Shown here: positions 11,860 through 42,576 of the stretch, piece after piece
Layout: every line of letters starts with the position of its first letter
Numbering within the stretch: position 1 is the first letter of the stretch
Assembly (NCBI GenBank): GCA_014529385.2
Contig: CM043971.1
Span: 28,225,709-28,289,708 of the forward strand
Source of the DNA: Adiantum capillus-veneris
Lineage: Eukaryota; Streptophyta; Polypodiopsida; Polypodiales; Pteridaceae
Direction of reading: 5' to 3'
Length of the DNA stretch: 64,000 bases
Notes under the pieces: generated by a model
Told to the model about the DNA's origin: nothing
Seen by the model: the letters and a program-made list of their open reading frames with translations, nothing else
The model's database searches: none
Made by a program: the position numbers and the translations under genes

Positions 11860-14057
11860 AGCTATATAAATTTTGATCCTAGAGCTAAAGATTTTTTAGA
11901 TGTAATATCTTACTATGTATGTATTTTTCCCACATTTGCAGACATAGTAGTTAGCATGCGTTGTAACAAAAATGTCCTCTCAAGCTCATCTGCATTCTTA
12001 CTAGTAATTGCATAATTATTTTCCTACCTCATGTCAAGACGGTCAAGTTCAAAGTGGCCATGTCTTCCACAACCCTAGCATACTACATTTCCATTACCTT
12101 TATTGTTACATTGCACATTTCCACGACCTCTTGGACTCCCTCTTCCTCTGAATTTTTCTCAACCACAACCTGTATTCTATCTTTGATTGTTATATTACTA
12201 TTTGCTTGGTGGTTGTGTCTTCATCGACCTCCTCCATGACCTGTACAACGTCCTCTTTCTCTTCCTCCATTAGGACTTGTTTGGGGTCTTCTTGGGCTCT
12301 TTAAGTAGTGGAGCAACAGGAGAAAGCCATGTGGATAAAAATGTTGGGTTTATAGGCCCCTAATTTTTGGGGGTCAAACTTGGAGTGTAGGCTTTCCTTT
12401 TTTGTAAATGGACATGGTAATTGCAAAATCTTCAAAATTAAAATATTTGGGGCTATTTTTTATTCTAAATATTGATGGCTGGAGTAGAGTCATGGTGGGT
12501 GGTGAAGTTATGGTGTTTCAAACTGTGGTGTTTGGGTGGCAATACTATGCATTATAGCCCGGGCTTTCTGCAGAAGAGAACGTTTAAATTTTAATCATCG
12601 ATAAATTTTTAAGTTTTATAAAATTGTCCTATTTTTAATTGTCTTCTTTGTAAGTGACTTGCAAGGCCCATTTTTAAGTCACTTTCTTGTTTTTGAGCTT
12701 CTCTCATCTTCTCCACTACTTCGTTGCTCTATCCATCCCCAAGCACGTGCCATTGTCCCTTGCACTCCGCCAGTAAGAATGGTTGCTCTGTTAATCAAGA
12801 CCTCATTGACCAACTCCTTGCACACACATGATGGAGAATCTTAGCACCATGTTCCAAGTATCCATCAACATAGAGGCTACCATCAAACTGCATACTCATG
12901 CATTTGAAGCACTTACATCCTACATGGAGACACATATAGAAAAGTACTCCATCAATTTTGAAGATGAAGAAGGTTTGCGGATGGCAGTTGATCTCCTCAA
13001 GCACACCTTCAAAGAAGACAATAGTTTTCGCTTCAGATTGGATAGGGTGATCAAAGGGCTCACCAAGGAACACTATCCCCGAGGAAGAGGAGGACAACCT
13101 CATATACCTGGGCATGGGGAACATTGGCACGTGATTTATGAGGTGGGACATGAAGGTCGTTGTGATGGTGATGGAGGCAATTGAAAAAAGCAAGGGAAAA
13201 GCCAAAGCAAGTGACTGTAACAAGCCGTCTTTGAGGATGCTTATAAAGGAGGCAGAGCCCAAAGAGGAGAAGATCTCTAGCCAAGAAGAGGCTTTGTTGG
13301 CCCTCCTATGGCTTCAAGGAAAGCCTCCTTTGGAAGAAGTTGACCAAGACCTAGAAGGGGAGGATGTCAAAGACTCAAGAAGGTCACCTAAGAAAAGTGT
13401 AACCTATCACGTGAGTTCAACAGAAGGGTATTTAAAGTTCTCAAAACTTACAAAAAAATATATACAAACGGATACTATTTTTCTAAAATTTGAAAAAAGC
13501 TTACATATTTTTAAAAAAGGGTACATTATATTCTTTAAAAAAAATCACAGATAAGGGGTTTTACAAACATGTCTTGAACGCACGTGATATGGTAGTTTAC
13601 CATATAGTGAACCCCCCAAGGTCAAAGATGAGATCCCAGAGCTGCTCTTGTGCACCCTGCATCCAATTATAGTGGACGATCAAGAACTTCTCTTCCTTGA
13701 CAACATTATCCACTCCCTTGAAATGCATCAGGACAAGCCATCTCTGTTCTTACAATATATGCTAGGGTTTTTGATACAGAGAACCCCAGTAAGAAGACCG
13801 AGTTCCAAGTGGACTACTCCTCTGCTCCCCTCATCAACACGATAGCCTTGCTAGAGGGACATAATTCCATGGATTCCCTCGTGGCAGAAACTCTACAAAC
13901 CATTGATGAGGAGAAATATTTCTACGAGAGTTTTCCCAAGAGTAGCTTCGCTCCCCACAAATGTCTCACGTACTCAGAGAGCACTGATCTTGGCACAATC
14001 GACATAAACAACAAGAACCTTTGTGGGCAAGATGATGCGACACTAGTAAGTACTTCA
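11860..14057. other. Mostly non-coding; weak ORFs at 12828-13184 and 13138-13554
   Basis: The two overlapping plus-strand frames (118 and 138 codons) and a third at 13809-14087 (92 codons) have ordinary amino-acid composition but no recognised motif. They may be decayed exons or transposon remnants. Nothing else is seen except AT-rich sequence. Confidence 0.3.
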
Positions 14058-14863
14058 TTTTTCTCAATTATCTTTGTTGTTTCTTAGAATCATAATTCCA
14101 CGTTGTTTGCTTGCAATCCTCTTTGGAGGATCAGTTTGCCCAACAAACATGTGGATCTCGCACAGAGGGTGACTCAAAGGATGCCGCCATGTGTCATTAT
14201 CTCCGAAGCTTCAATGAAGAGATGATCCAAGTCATCCACAACGAGTATATGGACTATGCACTCGGGGGGTGCACTATGTAAACATATTAATGTATAACGT
14301 GAGTCCGAAAGGAGGGGTTTTAAAATGCAAAAAAAATAGGCAATTCAAAAGAGATACATTAAAATAAGGGGTTTTAATATTTAATTTTGGGAAAAAATCC
14401 TAAAATAAGGGGTCATTGTATTCATTTGTGGGGTTTTTGAATACCCCGCAAATGCACGTTATATAGGAGGGTATTGAATGGTGAACCCCTTGAGACTATG
14501 CATCAACGGAGATTTACAAGTGTAGGGTGCTAAGCTCTGTTTTGGTTGAGTTTCCTATAGCCCTAAATGCCCACAAATGTATTCTTGTAAACAGGGAGGA
14601 AAAAATCCATAGTTTTGGTGAGAAATGGGCTAGAAGCCTTTTAGAGTATTGCAGCCTTTGCCTCAGGGCAAGGAATAACAAGCAAGGAAGATATTGTATC
14701 CTAGGTCAAGCTGCTTTCAATGAGCTTGTAAAAAGGCTATCTTAGCCATGTGCATTGCAGGTCTGAATGTATCTTTGAAATTAATAAAATTATCAGCCTG
14801 AGTGAAGTTTTGTCTTAATACATGTGTGTCACAAGTAATTTACATACTAACATGATGTTTTCT

Positions 14864-15020
14864 TGCCCTCCCAAGCCCCACCAGCCGTATGAACCTTGTC
14901 GCCATACGCACATGGCAAAGTATAGAGCCATTCCGTGCACTCGGGGCCATAGAATGGCTCAATATTCTGCCATGTGCACGGTCACAGGGTTCATACGGCC
15001 AGTGGGACTCGGGATGGGCA
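14864..15020. repeat. Imperfect palindrome 1 of unit 1
   Basis: Arms of about 70 bases around a 16-base spacer. Shared words such as CCGTATGAACC and its complement GGTTCATACGG lie on opposite arms. Confidence 0.85.
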
Positions 15021-15138
15021 CCCTAAGAGTTGTATTTTCTATTAGCTAGATTACACGAGCGTAGAAACATTTTTTTTGAGAAACTTGCGGATTCAATGTG
15101 CATCACAAGAAATTTGTGTATCAACATGATGTTTTCTT

Positions 15139-15206
15139 GCCCATCTCGAGTCTCACCGGTCGTATGAACCCCATCATTGTGCACATGGAAGAATATCAAG
15201 CCGTTC
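15139..15206. repeat. Left half-palindrome 2 of unit 1 (truncated)
   Basis: Matches the left arm of 17250-17472; loop and right arm are missing, matching the gap between the two tandem units. Confidence 0.8.
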
Positions 15207-15327
15207 TGAGTTGTATTTGCTACTTGCTAGATAAACAGATCCCATGAGCATAGAAACATTTGTTCTAAGCACCTTGTAGATTCAATGTGCTTCACGAGCA
15301 ATTTATGTACTAACATGATGTTTTCTT

Positions 15328-15498
15328 GCCCACCCACGGGACGTATGAACCCCGCCGCCGTGCACATGGCGGAATATCAAGCCGCAATCAAACTGCCAAA
15401 AGTCACTCTGTGTGACAGAAGAGGCCATGGAATGGCTTGATTTTCTACCATATGCATGATTATTGGGTTCATATGGCGCGTGGGGCTTAGGATGAGCC
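15328..15498. repeat. Imperfect palindrome 3 of unit 1
   Basis: Arms at about 15328-15384 and 15425-15498. The right arm runs directly into the Ty3 RT relic on the minus strand. Confidence 0.8.
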
Positions 15499-15502
15499 AC
15501 AT

Positions 15503-15826
15503 TAGCCCGTAGAAAGGCCTCACCATCCCTTTCTCTACCAATTCTTGTACTTGCCTCATGATCTCGTCTTGTTGAGCTTGGAAAACTCAATAAGGAGGCT
15601 TGTTAGGCGGTGAGTTTTCTGGTAGGACCTCAATTTGATGGTCATCATCCCCTCGTTTTGGAGGTAATTCCATAGGGATATCATCGATAAAAACATCTTG
15701 GAATCCATTTAGAAAATTAGACAAGTCCAACTCTTTTTTATTCCTACCATTTTCATTTGATAAAACATTAGGACCTTTCATGGATTGTTTGACAAAAATC
15801 ATGTACGTAGAAACTAAGCTTTTCAT
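15503..15826 (-). pseudogene. Ty3 reverse transcriptase relic, unit 1
   Basis: Minus strand. A segment just before and at the start of RT: DVFIDDIPMELPP, LPENSPPNKPPY, then IMRQVQELVEKGMVRPF in another frame after about 15590. This is the usual start of the Ty3 RT domain (leader, then the E-G-x-V-R-P block). Homology ends where the palindrome arm begins. A dead fragment. Confidence 0.75.
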
Positions 15827-16976
15827 TTATTTGTCAAAAGCAGGGGAATTTACAAGGGGTATGGTACGACCACACTCATTAGCCATCTATATACATGTTC
15901 TTTTCCATGTACAACCTTCTTTCAGGGAACTTTACATTACTAGCCATACGATCAAACCATGGTGCCCCTAGGATGACATCTTCATGGTTGAGGGGGTCCG
16001 TGTTTATCATTCCCTCACTCTCTCTCTACTATACCATCTCTCACTTCTCTTCACTTCACCTTGCAAGTTTCTTCTCTTTCCTTTCTTTCACTTTTCGCTC
16101 CCAAAAGCTCTGCAATAGAAGTTTGAGCCTCCTTCATTCTTCTCAATTATCTTTGTTGTTTCTTAGAATCATAATTCGACGTTGTTTGCTTGCAATCCTC
16201 TTTGGAGATGGATCAGTTTTTCCAACAAACATGTGGATCTCGCACAAAGGGTGACTCAAAGGATGCCGCCATGTGTCGTTATCTCCCAAGCTTCAATGAA
16301 GAGATGATCCAGGTCATCCACAACGAGTATATGGACTGTGCACTCCGGGTGTGCACTATGTAAACATATTAATGTATAACATGAGTCCGAAAGGAGGGGT
16401 TTTAAAATGCAAAAAAATTAGGCAATTCAAAAGAGATACATTAAAATAAGGGGTTTTAATATTAAATTTTGAGAAAAAATCCTAAAATAAAGGGTCATTT
16501 TATTCATTTGAGGGGTTTTTTAATACCCCGCGAATGCACGTTATATAGGAGTGTATTGAATGGTGAACCCCTTGAGACTATGCATCAACGGAGATTTACA
16601 AGTGTAGGGTGTTAGGCTGTGTTTTGGTTGAGTTTCATATAGCCCTAAATTCCCACAAATGTATTCTTGTAAACAGAGAGGAAACAATCCATAGTTTTGG
16701 TGAGAAATGGGCTAGAAGCCTTTTAGAGTATTGCGGCCTTTGCCTCGGGCAAGGAATAACTAGCAAGGAAGATATTGTATCACGTCTTGGTGAAAAACCA
16801 ACTTCAAGGAGCCTAGGTCATGCTGCTTTCAATGAGCTTGTAAAAAGGCTATCTTAGCCATGTGCATTGCACGTCTGAATGTATCTTTGAAATTAATAAA
16901 ATTATCAGCCTGAGTGAAGTTTTGTCTTAATACATGTGTGTCACAAGTAATTTACGTACTAACATGATGTTTTCTT

Positions 16977-17132
16977 GCCCTCCCAAGCCCCACCAGCCGT
17001 ATGAACCTTGTCGCCATACGCACATGGCAAAATATAGAGCCATTCCGTGCACACGGGGCCACAGAATGGCTCAATATTCTGCCATGTGCACGGTCACGGG
17101 GTTCATACAGCCAGTGGGACTCGGGATGGGCA
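16977..17132. repeat. Imperfect palindrome 1 of unit 2
   Basis: Counterpart of 14864-15020 with the same arm and spacer layout. Confidence 0.85.
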
Positions 17133-17249
17133 CCACAAGAGTTGTATTTTCTACTAGCTAGATTACACGAGCGTAGAAACATTTGTTCTGAGAAACTTGC
17201 GGATTAAATGTGCATCACAAGAAATTTGTGTATCAACATGATGTTTTCT

Positions 17250-17472
17250 TGCCCATCTCGAGTCTCACCGGCCGTATGAACCCCATCATTGTGCACATGG
17301 AAGAATATCAAGCCGTTCCGTGGCCCTGTATGCCACGGAGCAACTTTTGGTAGTTTGACCCGATCCAACTGCCAAATGTTGCTAAATGGCACATTGGGCC
17401 ATGGAATCGCTCGATTTTCCTCCATATGCACAACAACGGGGTTCATACGGCCTGTGGGGCTCGGGATAGACA
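17250..17472. repeat. Imperfect palindrome 2 of unit 2 (complete)
   Basis: Arms of about 75 bases at 17250-17324 and 17397-17472, with a 72-base loop. The arms pair along most of their length. This is the fullest example of the repeat. Confidence 0.87.
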
Positions 17473-17598
17473 TCACATGAGTTGTATTTGCTACTTGCTA
17501 GATAAACAGATCCCATGAGCGTAGAAACATTTGTTCTAAGCACCTTGTAGGTTCAATGTGCTTCACGAGCAATTTATGTACTAACATGATGTTTTCTT

Positions 17599-17768
17599 GC
17601 CCACCGGCGGGACGTTTGAACCCAACCGTCGTGCACATGGCGGAATATCAAGCCGCAATCAAACTGCCAAAAGTCACTTTGTGACAGAAGAGGCCATGGA
17701 ACGGCTTGATTTTCTACCATGTGCATGATTACTGGGTTCATATGGCGCGTGGGGCTTAGGATGAGCCA
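17599..17768. repeat. Imperfect palindrome 3 of unit 2
   Basis: Arms at about 17599-17655 and 17692-17768; counterpart of 15328-15498. Confidence 0.8.
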
Positions 17769-17771
17769 CAT

Positions 17772-18095
17772 TAGCCCGTAGAAAGGCCTCACCATCCCTT
17801 TCTCTACCAATTCTTGTACTTGCCTCATGATCTCGTCTTGTTGAGCTTGGAAAACTCAATAAGGAGGCTTGTTAGGTGGTGAGTTTTCTGGTAGGACCTC
17901 AATTTGATGGTCATCATCCCCTCGTTTTGGAGGTAATTCCATAGGGATATCATCGATAAAAACATCTTGGAATCCATTTAGAAAATTAGACAAGTCCAAC
18001 TCTTCTTGATTCCTACCATTTTCATTTGATAAAACATTAGGACCTTTCATGGATTGTTTGACAAAAATCATGTACGTAGAAACTAATCTTTTCAT
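17772..18095 (-). pseudogene. Ty3 reverse transcriptase relic, unit 2
   Basis: The duplicated copy of 15503-15826 with the same frame change and the same junction to the palindrome arm. Confidence 0.75.
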
Positions 18096-18439
18096 TTATT
18101 TGTCAAAAGCAGGGGAATTTACAAGGGGTATGGTACGACCACACTCATTAGCCATCTATATACATGTTCTTTTCCATGTACTTGAAGTACAACCTTCTTT
18201 CAGGGAACTTTACATTACTAGCCATACGATCAAACCATGGTGCCCCTAGGATGACATCTTCATGGTTGAGGGGTCCCCCCAAAAACGTGTTGATCATTCC
18301 CTCCCTCTCTCTCTACTGTACCATCTCTCACTTCTCTTCACTTCACCTTGCAAGTTTCTTCTCTTTCCTTTCTTTCAGTTTTCACTCCCAAAAGCTCTGC
18401 AATAGAAGTTTGAGCCTCCTTTATTGGCTCAAGAATTTT

Positions 18440-18829
18440 GCGGAATCTGTATCTTATTCTCCTCAAGATAATCATATCTTTTTCCATAAGTGTTACCCTA
18501 TGAGAGTGGGTTGCACATATGTATGCATCTTGGAAGAGCTCAATTAAAAAGTCTTCAGCAGCTTCCTATATGCATGCCAAAGCACCTCTTGTCCATCTCA
18601 TGTCAATCTTAAATTGCTCTGCTATTTGCCTACAGGACCTTTGAAAAGGAAGCCTTGGCACTGCAAGTGTAAGAGCCTTTTGTGCTTTCCTTATCTCTCT
18701 TAAGCATCTAATTTTCTGTGAGGAATCGAGGGTTGCACCCTTTAGCTTTGTTGGGTCCTTTTCCTTGATCAAAGCATCCTCATTTGGGACTGTGAGAACC
18801 CGAGGTGCATTCTTTTGTGGGTTTTGCAA
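18440..18829 (-). pseudogene. CENH3-like histone-fold pseudogene
   Basis: Minus strand. The frame reads LREIRKAQKALTL, RLPFQRSCRQIAEQFK, IDMRWTRGALACI, a TAG stop at 18566-18568, then EAAEDFLIELFQDAYICA and HRVTLMEKDMIILRRI. This is a complete histone H3 fold in order (alpha-N, helices 1-3). The RWT and EAAEDFL words resemble centromeric H3 more than canonical H3, which has RFQSSA at that place. The stop sits where family members have Q. No intron breaks the fold, unlike plant CENH3 genes, which suggests a retrocopy. Upstream residues (18700-18829) are not the normal CENH3 tail. Confidence 0.75.
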
Positions 18830-18841
18830 AAAGACCTCGAA

Positions 18842-19524
18842 TTATCTTCCAAGTAAGTTGGGTAGGGCCCATTGATATAGAGAGGCACTTTTAACATATT
18901 CTTTAAGCCGTCCTCGATAAAGTAGGTGGATAAGGAGGGCCTTGATAGCTTCTTGGTCCTCAAAGGCTACCCATTGTGGAAACTTCAAAGTTGGTTTCTT
19001 TAGCAAGTCTGCAAGGAAAAAGGCAAACACCTTAACAATCGTAGAAATAAAACCAAAGAACATTTACCATTAGGATAAGAATACCCTTCACCCACAAAAT
19101 GCGCATCCACATTTAATAAGGGTCTATGGATATGCCATAGTTGATTAGTGTAACTCTGCTCATTGCATGCAACAAAATAATGCCTTCGATTTTGAAGCTG
19201 GCTAAGCACCTTTGGGTTTCAGTAAAAGGTCATATACGTAAAGCACTTGTTATTGATGTCGGCTTGATGCAAAGCAAACGCAACTAAAGTTGACATACAA
19301 TACCTACGAAGCATAATCAATGGGTTCATTGTGGAAAGCAAAGAGGCAAATGAGGTAGTCCTCAAGTTCCTGGTATACTCTTCCACCACAATAGCTCTTA
19401 AGTAGAAGGGTATGTAGGGAAACAAGGTTCTCCAATTTGTTTTTTCTACACTTTTTTTGTTAAGTAGTGGAAAACTATGTGCCTCACCATTAAGCATATT
19501 TGGTAAATTTTGTGCAAGATGCAC
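18842..19524 (-). pseudogene. Unrecognised gene-like frames with a candidate intron
   Basis: Two minus-strand frames, 19000-19524 (stop at 19219) and 18842-19063, are joined in frame by a candidate 59-base GT-AG intron at 19009-19067 with a pyrimidine-rich end (CTTGCAG). The joined reading gives GEGYSYPND followed by LLKKPTLKFPQWVAF. The second frame is in phase with the CENH3-like sequence, separated by TAG at 18842-18844. The family was not recognised. It may be a decayed host gene or a chimera with the histone fold. Confidence 0.4.
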
Positions 19525-19850
19525 AACCTACTTGTTCTAAGGATGACTTTGGAGATCCCAAGTGGGATCAAGTTATGGGTGAGGAGATGGCTACCCTTGA
19601 TGTTAATAAGACATGGGATTTGGTGTCATTGCCAAAAAGAAATAATTTTATCGGTTGCAAATGGGTTTACAAGATGAAACACAATGCAAATGGCACAATG
19701 TGTATGCTTAAAGCTAGATTGGCACCAAAAGATTATGCATAAACTTATGTGAAGGCATTCAAACCCATAGCTGAAATGGCTACTATCCATAGCATTGTTG
19801 CAATGGCTATGACAAAATGTTGGGTCTTACATGAATGTGAAGAACGCATT
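19500..19850 (+). pseudogene. Ty1/copia reverse transcriptase relic
   Basis: Reads DPKWDQVMGEEMATLDVNKT, WDLVSLPK, IGCKWVYKMKHNANGT, KARLAPKDYA, a TAA at about 19740, then TYVKAFKPIAEMATI. This is the well-known start of the copia RT (canonical VKARLVAKGY and TFSPV blocks). Only the first part of the domain remains. Confidence 0.85.
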
Positions 19851-19859
19851 CTTACGTGG

Positions 19860-20249
19860 TGACTCACAAGAATTGAGTAATGTATGGCACTTGCAATCAA
19901 TGAATTGAGTAATACTAACAATATTGCCTAGATACATATATGAAGCCTCATATCTAATCAAAAATACCTAATTGCCCCATTTAGTTAAGTCAATTATGAA
20001 TTTAGTTGTTTAATTGAATGATATTTTCCTCATACACACACAATCTTAAGATCTGAGAGATTACTTTTTTGACATTCTCAATCTAGTCATGGTTTTGGAC
20101 CTCGATAAAATTTAATTAAAATTGTTTTGACAGTAACCTTGTCATAGTTAACAAACGCATGCCTTTGTCAAGCATAGAGAGCCACTCCAAATGTAGTAGT
20201 GTAGGCAAAGGATATCTTGGTTGTAAATTAAAAAAAATTGGGGGAGGAA

Positions 20250-20293
<44 letters not shown>

Positions 20294-21210
20294 ATGCTAC
20301 CATCAACACATAGCTTCTTAATTTCAATTGTGTTCTACTGAGTTTTTTATATGCATTAGAATGAAACATTAAACTAATAAATGGAAGAGCAGAAGGTATA
20401 ACTCTTCCTTATACATTATAGAGTTATGAAATGTAAACAATCAAGAAAGGGCCTTCACCCCCCCATCCATACAAAAGAGCAAAACATTTCTCACAAGTTT
20501 GAATGCATTTTACAGCTTTCTACCAACTCTACGAGTTGTTATCGAGCCCCTCTGGTTACCCATCAGTTCACAAAAGTGAACATGTTTTGTGAAGGCCACG
20601 AACTATTTTTGAGAATAGTAATCCTTAATCACAAGGTCACTTCCAAGATAGAATAAGAACAATCAACATTCAAAATTGCAAATTCTTTTTATTCTTTCCA
20701 GCATAATACTCCAATTTACATCCCAACCAAAGCTCAAAAAACCAACATCCCCTAGTGGCAGTGGACTATTTAATTTAGGGCAGGTTGTAACATTATCATG
20801 TTCATTGACATGTGAATGGCAGAAAACATGCATTTCAGTGATTCACAGCTAGTTAAAACTCAGAAAAGTCAAAACCGTTTGGTGGTCAACAAATTCGATT
20901 CCAAAAACAAAATCAGAGAGATCAGCAACAAAAACCAAATCATGTATTACCTGTAGAACAATCGTTTACAGCCTCAGCTACAGGAAAACCTTCAATTTCC
21001 AAAAAAGAGTCTATTACATGAGCAGATTGCAATACTCAAAAACTGTCGTGGCAACGATCGAGACTGCAAAATTTTAGGCTATGGCACACAAGCAGGTGTC
21101 ATGTAGAGCACAAATCTGCAAAACATTTACAGCTGAAAACGCCAGCGCCAGCCTGTCATCTGCCTCAAATGCAATCATAAAAACAGCCAACTCTGACTCT
21201 TCACATCGGC
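19860..21210. other. Non-coding; 3' flank and likely 3' UTR of CCT7
   Basis: AT-rich sequence without a recognised gene. The right part (roughly 20940-21210) should include the CCT7 3' UTR; no clear polyadenylation signal was picked out. A poly-G run lies inside. Confidence 0.4.
20250..20292. repeat. Poly-G tract
   Basis: About 43 consecutive G bases. Unusual, able to form G-quadruplexes, and prone to length error in assemblies. Confidence 0.9.
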
Positions 21211-41147
<19,937 letters not shown>

Positions 41148-42576
41148 GGCCCTGCAGGATCTAGTAAAGGCAGGGGACACTGCTGTAGCCCGATTCGAGA
41201 TGGAAGTATAAAGAAGGCTCTTGAGGTTTTTTTGGTGGGAACTTCAGCATGCGCGCTGCTCTTGGTTGTGACCTAATGTCATTGAATTTCAAACTTCATC
41301 ATTTTCCACACGAGAGAAGAAGAAGAGAAGTTTTTTTTTGGCCTGCCCAAAGGGCAAAGGCTATAGCGATGCAATGTCTTTTTGTTGACTAAAATAGAAA
41401 AAATAAATTGAGTTGTATTTTTAAGCATTTTTTGCTAAGCCAAAAATGTTGATTGGTTGAATTAAGATAGTGGGTACTCATTTAAATGAAGAGTGTGTAA
41501 CTCTAATGATGACATGTCTTGAGTCTTCAAATATTAAAGATTTTGGGTTGCCTCTAATGAAAAGAACGTGGGTTTGTTCATTTTGTGGGTTCACAAATCC
41601 CAAGAATCATCTTTTCATTTTGAGAAGTTCTTTCGTTTTTATTTTATTTTTATTTGAGATGGGTTCTCTTTTTGGATGGCTAAAAAATTTTTAAAAAATT
41701 ATGAGGAATATTTTTTGGGCTGCCCAAAGGTTATAGTGATACCTTTTCTTTTTGCTCACTAAAATAGAAAAAAGATGGAGTTATATTTTCAAGCATTTTT
41801 TTATAGGCCAAAAAGACAGATTCGTTGAAATAAGATAGTGGACAATCATTTAAATAAAGAGAGTGTAATGTAATGATGGACATGTCTTGAGTTTTGAAAA
41901 ATATGAAATGAGTTCACGAGCCGTCGAGCACATCATGGAGTTTCAATGTTGGGTGGTACACGAGCCATGAAACTTGCAATGCGTGAATGCTGAGGAGACA
42001 TTTGGCACAGCCCTTGAGGAGATGAGGATGGGCACGAGGCAACGATGTTGAAGACTTGACAAAGTTGGCCACCACTAGCTGAACAAATGGATCAAGAGAG
42101 TCATGAGCACTCATGCATGAAGCGCTGCCAACCCTAACTTGCCCTCAAGGCTCAACTGCAACACCTCATCGAATAAAAACACAACAACGATGTGCGTCAA
42201 GTCCCTAGGCCTACCGAATAGGGTTTCTCCTTTCTCAACCGATGCGCTTGGCGCAGCCCTGCGCTTACTTGCAACCCAGCCCGATGTCTTGCTCATAGCG
42301 TTGGTGGTTCCAGAGGGCTACTTGTTGGCGCTTACCTCATGGATCAGTTCCTGCTGCGAGGCTTCATTTCTAGATTCATGCATGGTGAGACTCCTTCAAA
42401 CTTTTTCAACTTTTTAGTTTGATTTATCCCCGTTTTGGTTTTGCTCTTCGTTTGCAGATTTGTAGAGTTGGGAGTTGGGAGTCAAGCGTCTGCCTCAGTG
42501 TGTTTTCGAACGCTTTAGTAGTTATCTATCCTATTTGAGTTTATGATGTTCGGTTGCAAAGTTTCATGCTCAAGAG
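41148..42576. other. CCT7 upstream region with a 200-bp direct repeat
   Basis: CCT7 5' UTR and promoter should lie in the first few hundred bases; no TATA box was found at the expected place. Two diverged copies of about 200 bp lie at 41335-41535 and 41710-41900 (each with CTAAAATAGAAAAAA and GACATGTCTTGAGT). A third partial copy is near 45365. The short minus-strand frames at 41914-42296 may be remnants of the GTPase-like gene. Confidence 0.5.

Larger units (their letters stand above)
14058..16137. repeat. Tandem duplication, unit 1 (about 2.1 kb)
   Basis: Starts at tctcaattatctttgttg and runs to the point where the same words begin again at about 16138. It aligns to unit 2 along nearly its whole length with scattered substitutions and one gap of about 170 bases near 15205. 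It contains foldbacks and a Ty3 RT relic. Confidence 0.9.
16138..18420. repeat. Tandem duplication, unit 2 (about 2.3 kb)
   Basis: Second direct copy of 14058-16137. It keeps the full middle foldback (17250-17472) that is truncated in unit 1. Its right edge falls at gagcctcct near 18420, next to the CENH3-like relic. Confidence 0.9.

Noticed and set aside
12054-12239. Small serine/threonine-rich hydrophobic ORF
   Set aside because: Looks like a membrane peptide but is short, lies in repeat-rich sequence and has no supporting gene structure.
20148-20369. Proline- and glycine-rich ORFs
   Set aside because: Artefacts of the poly-G run.
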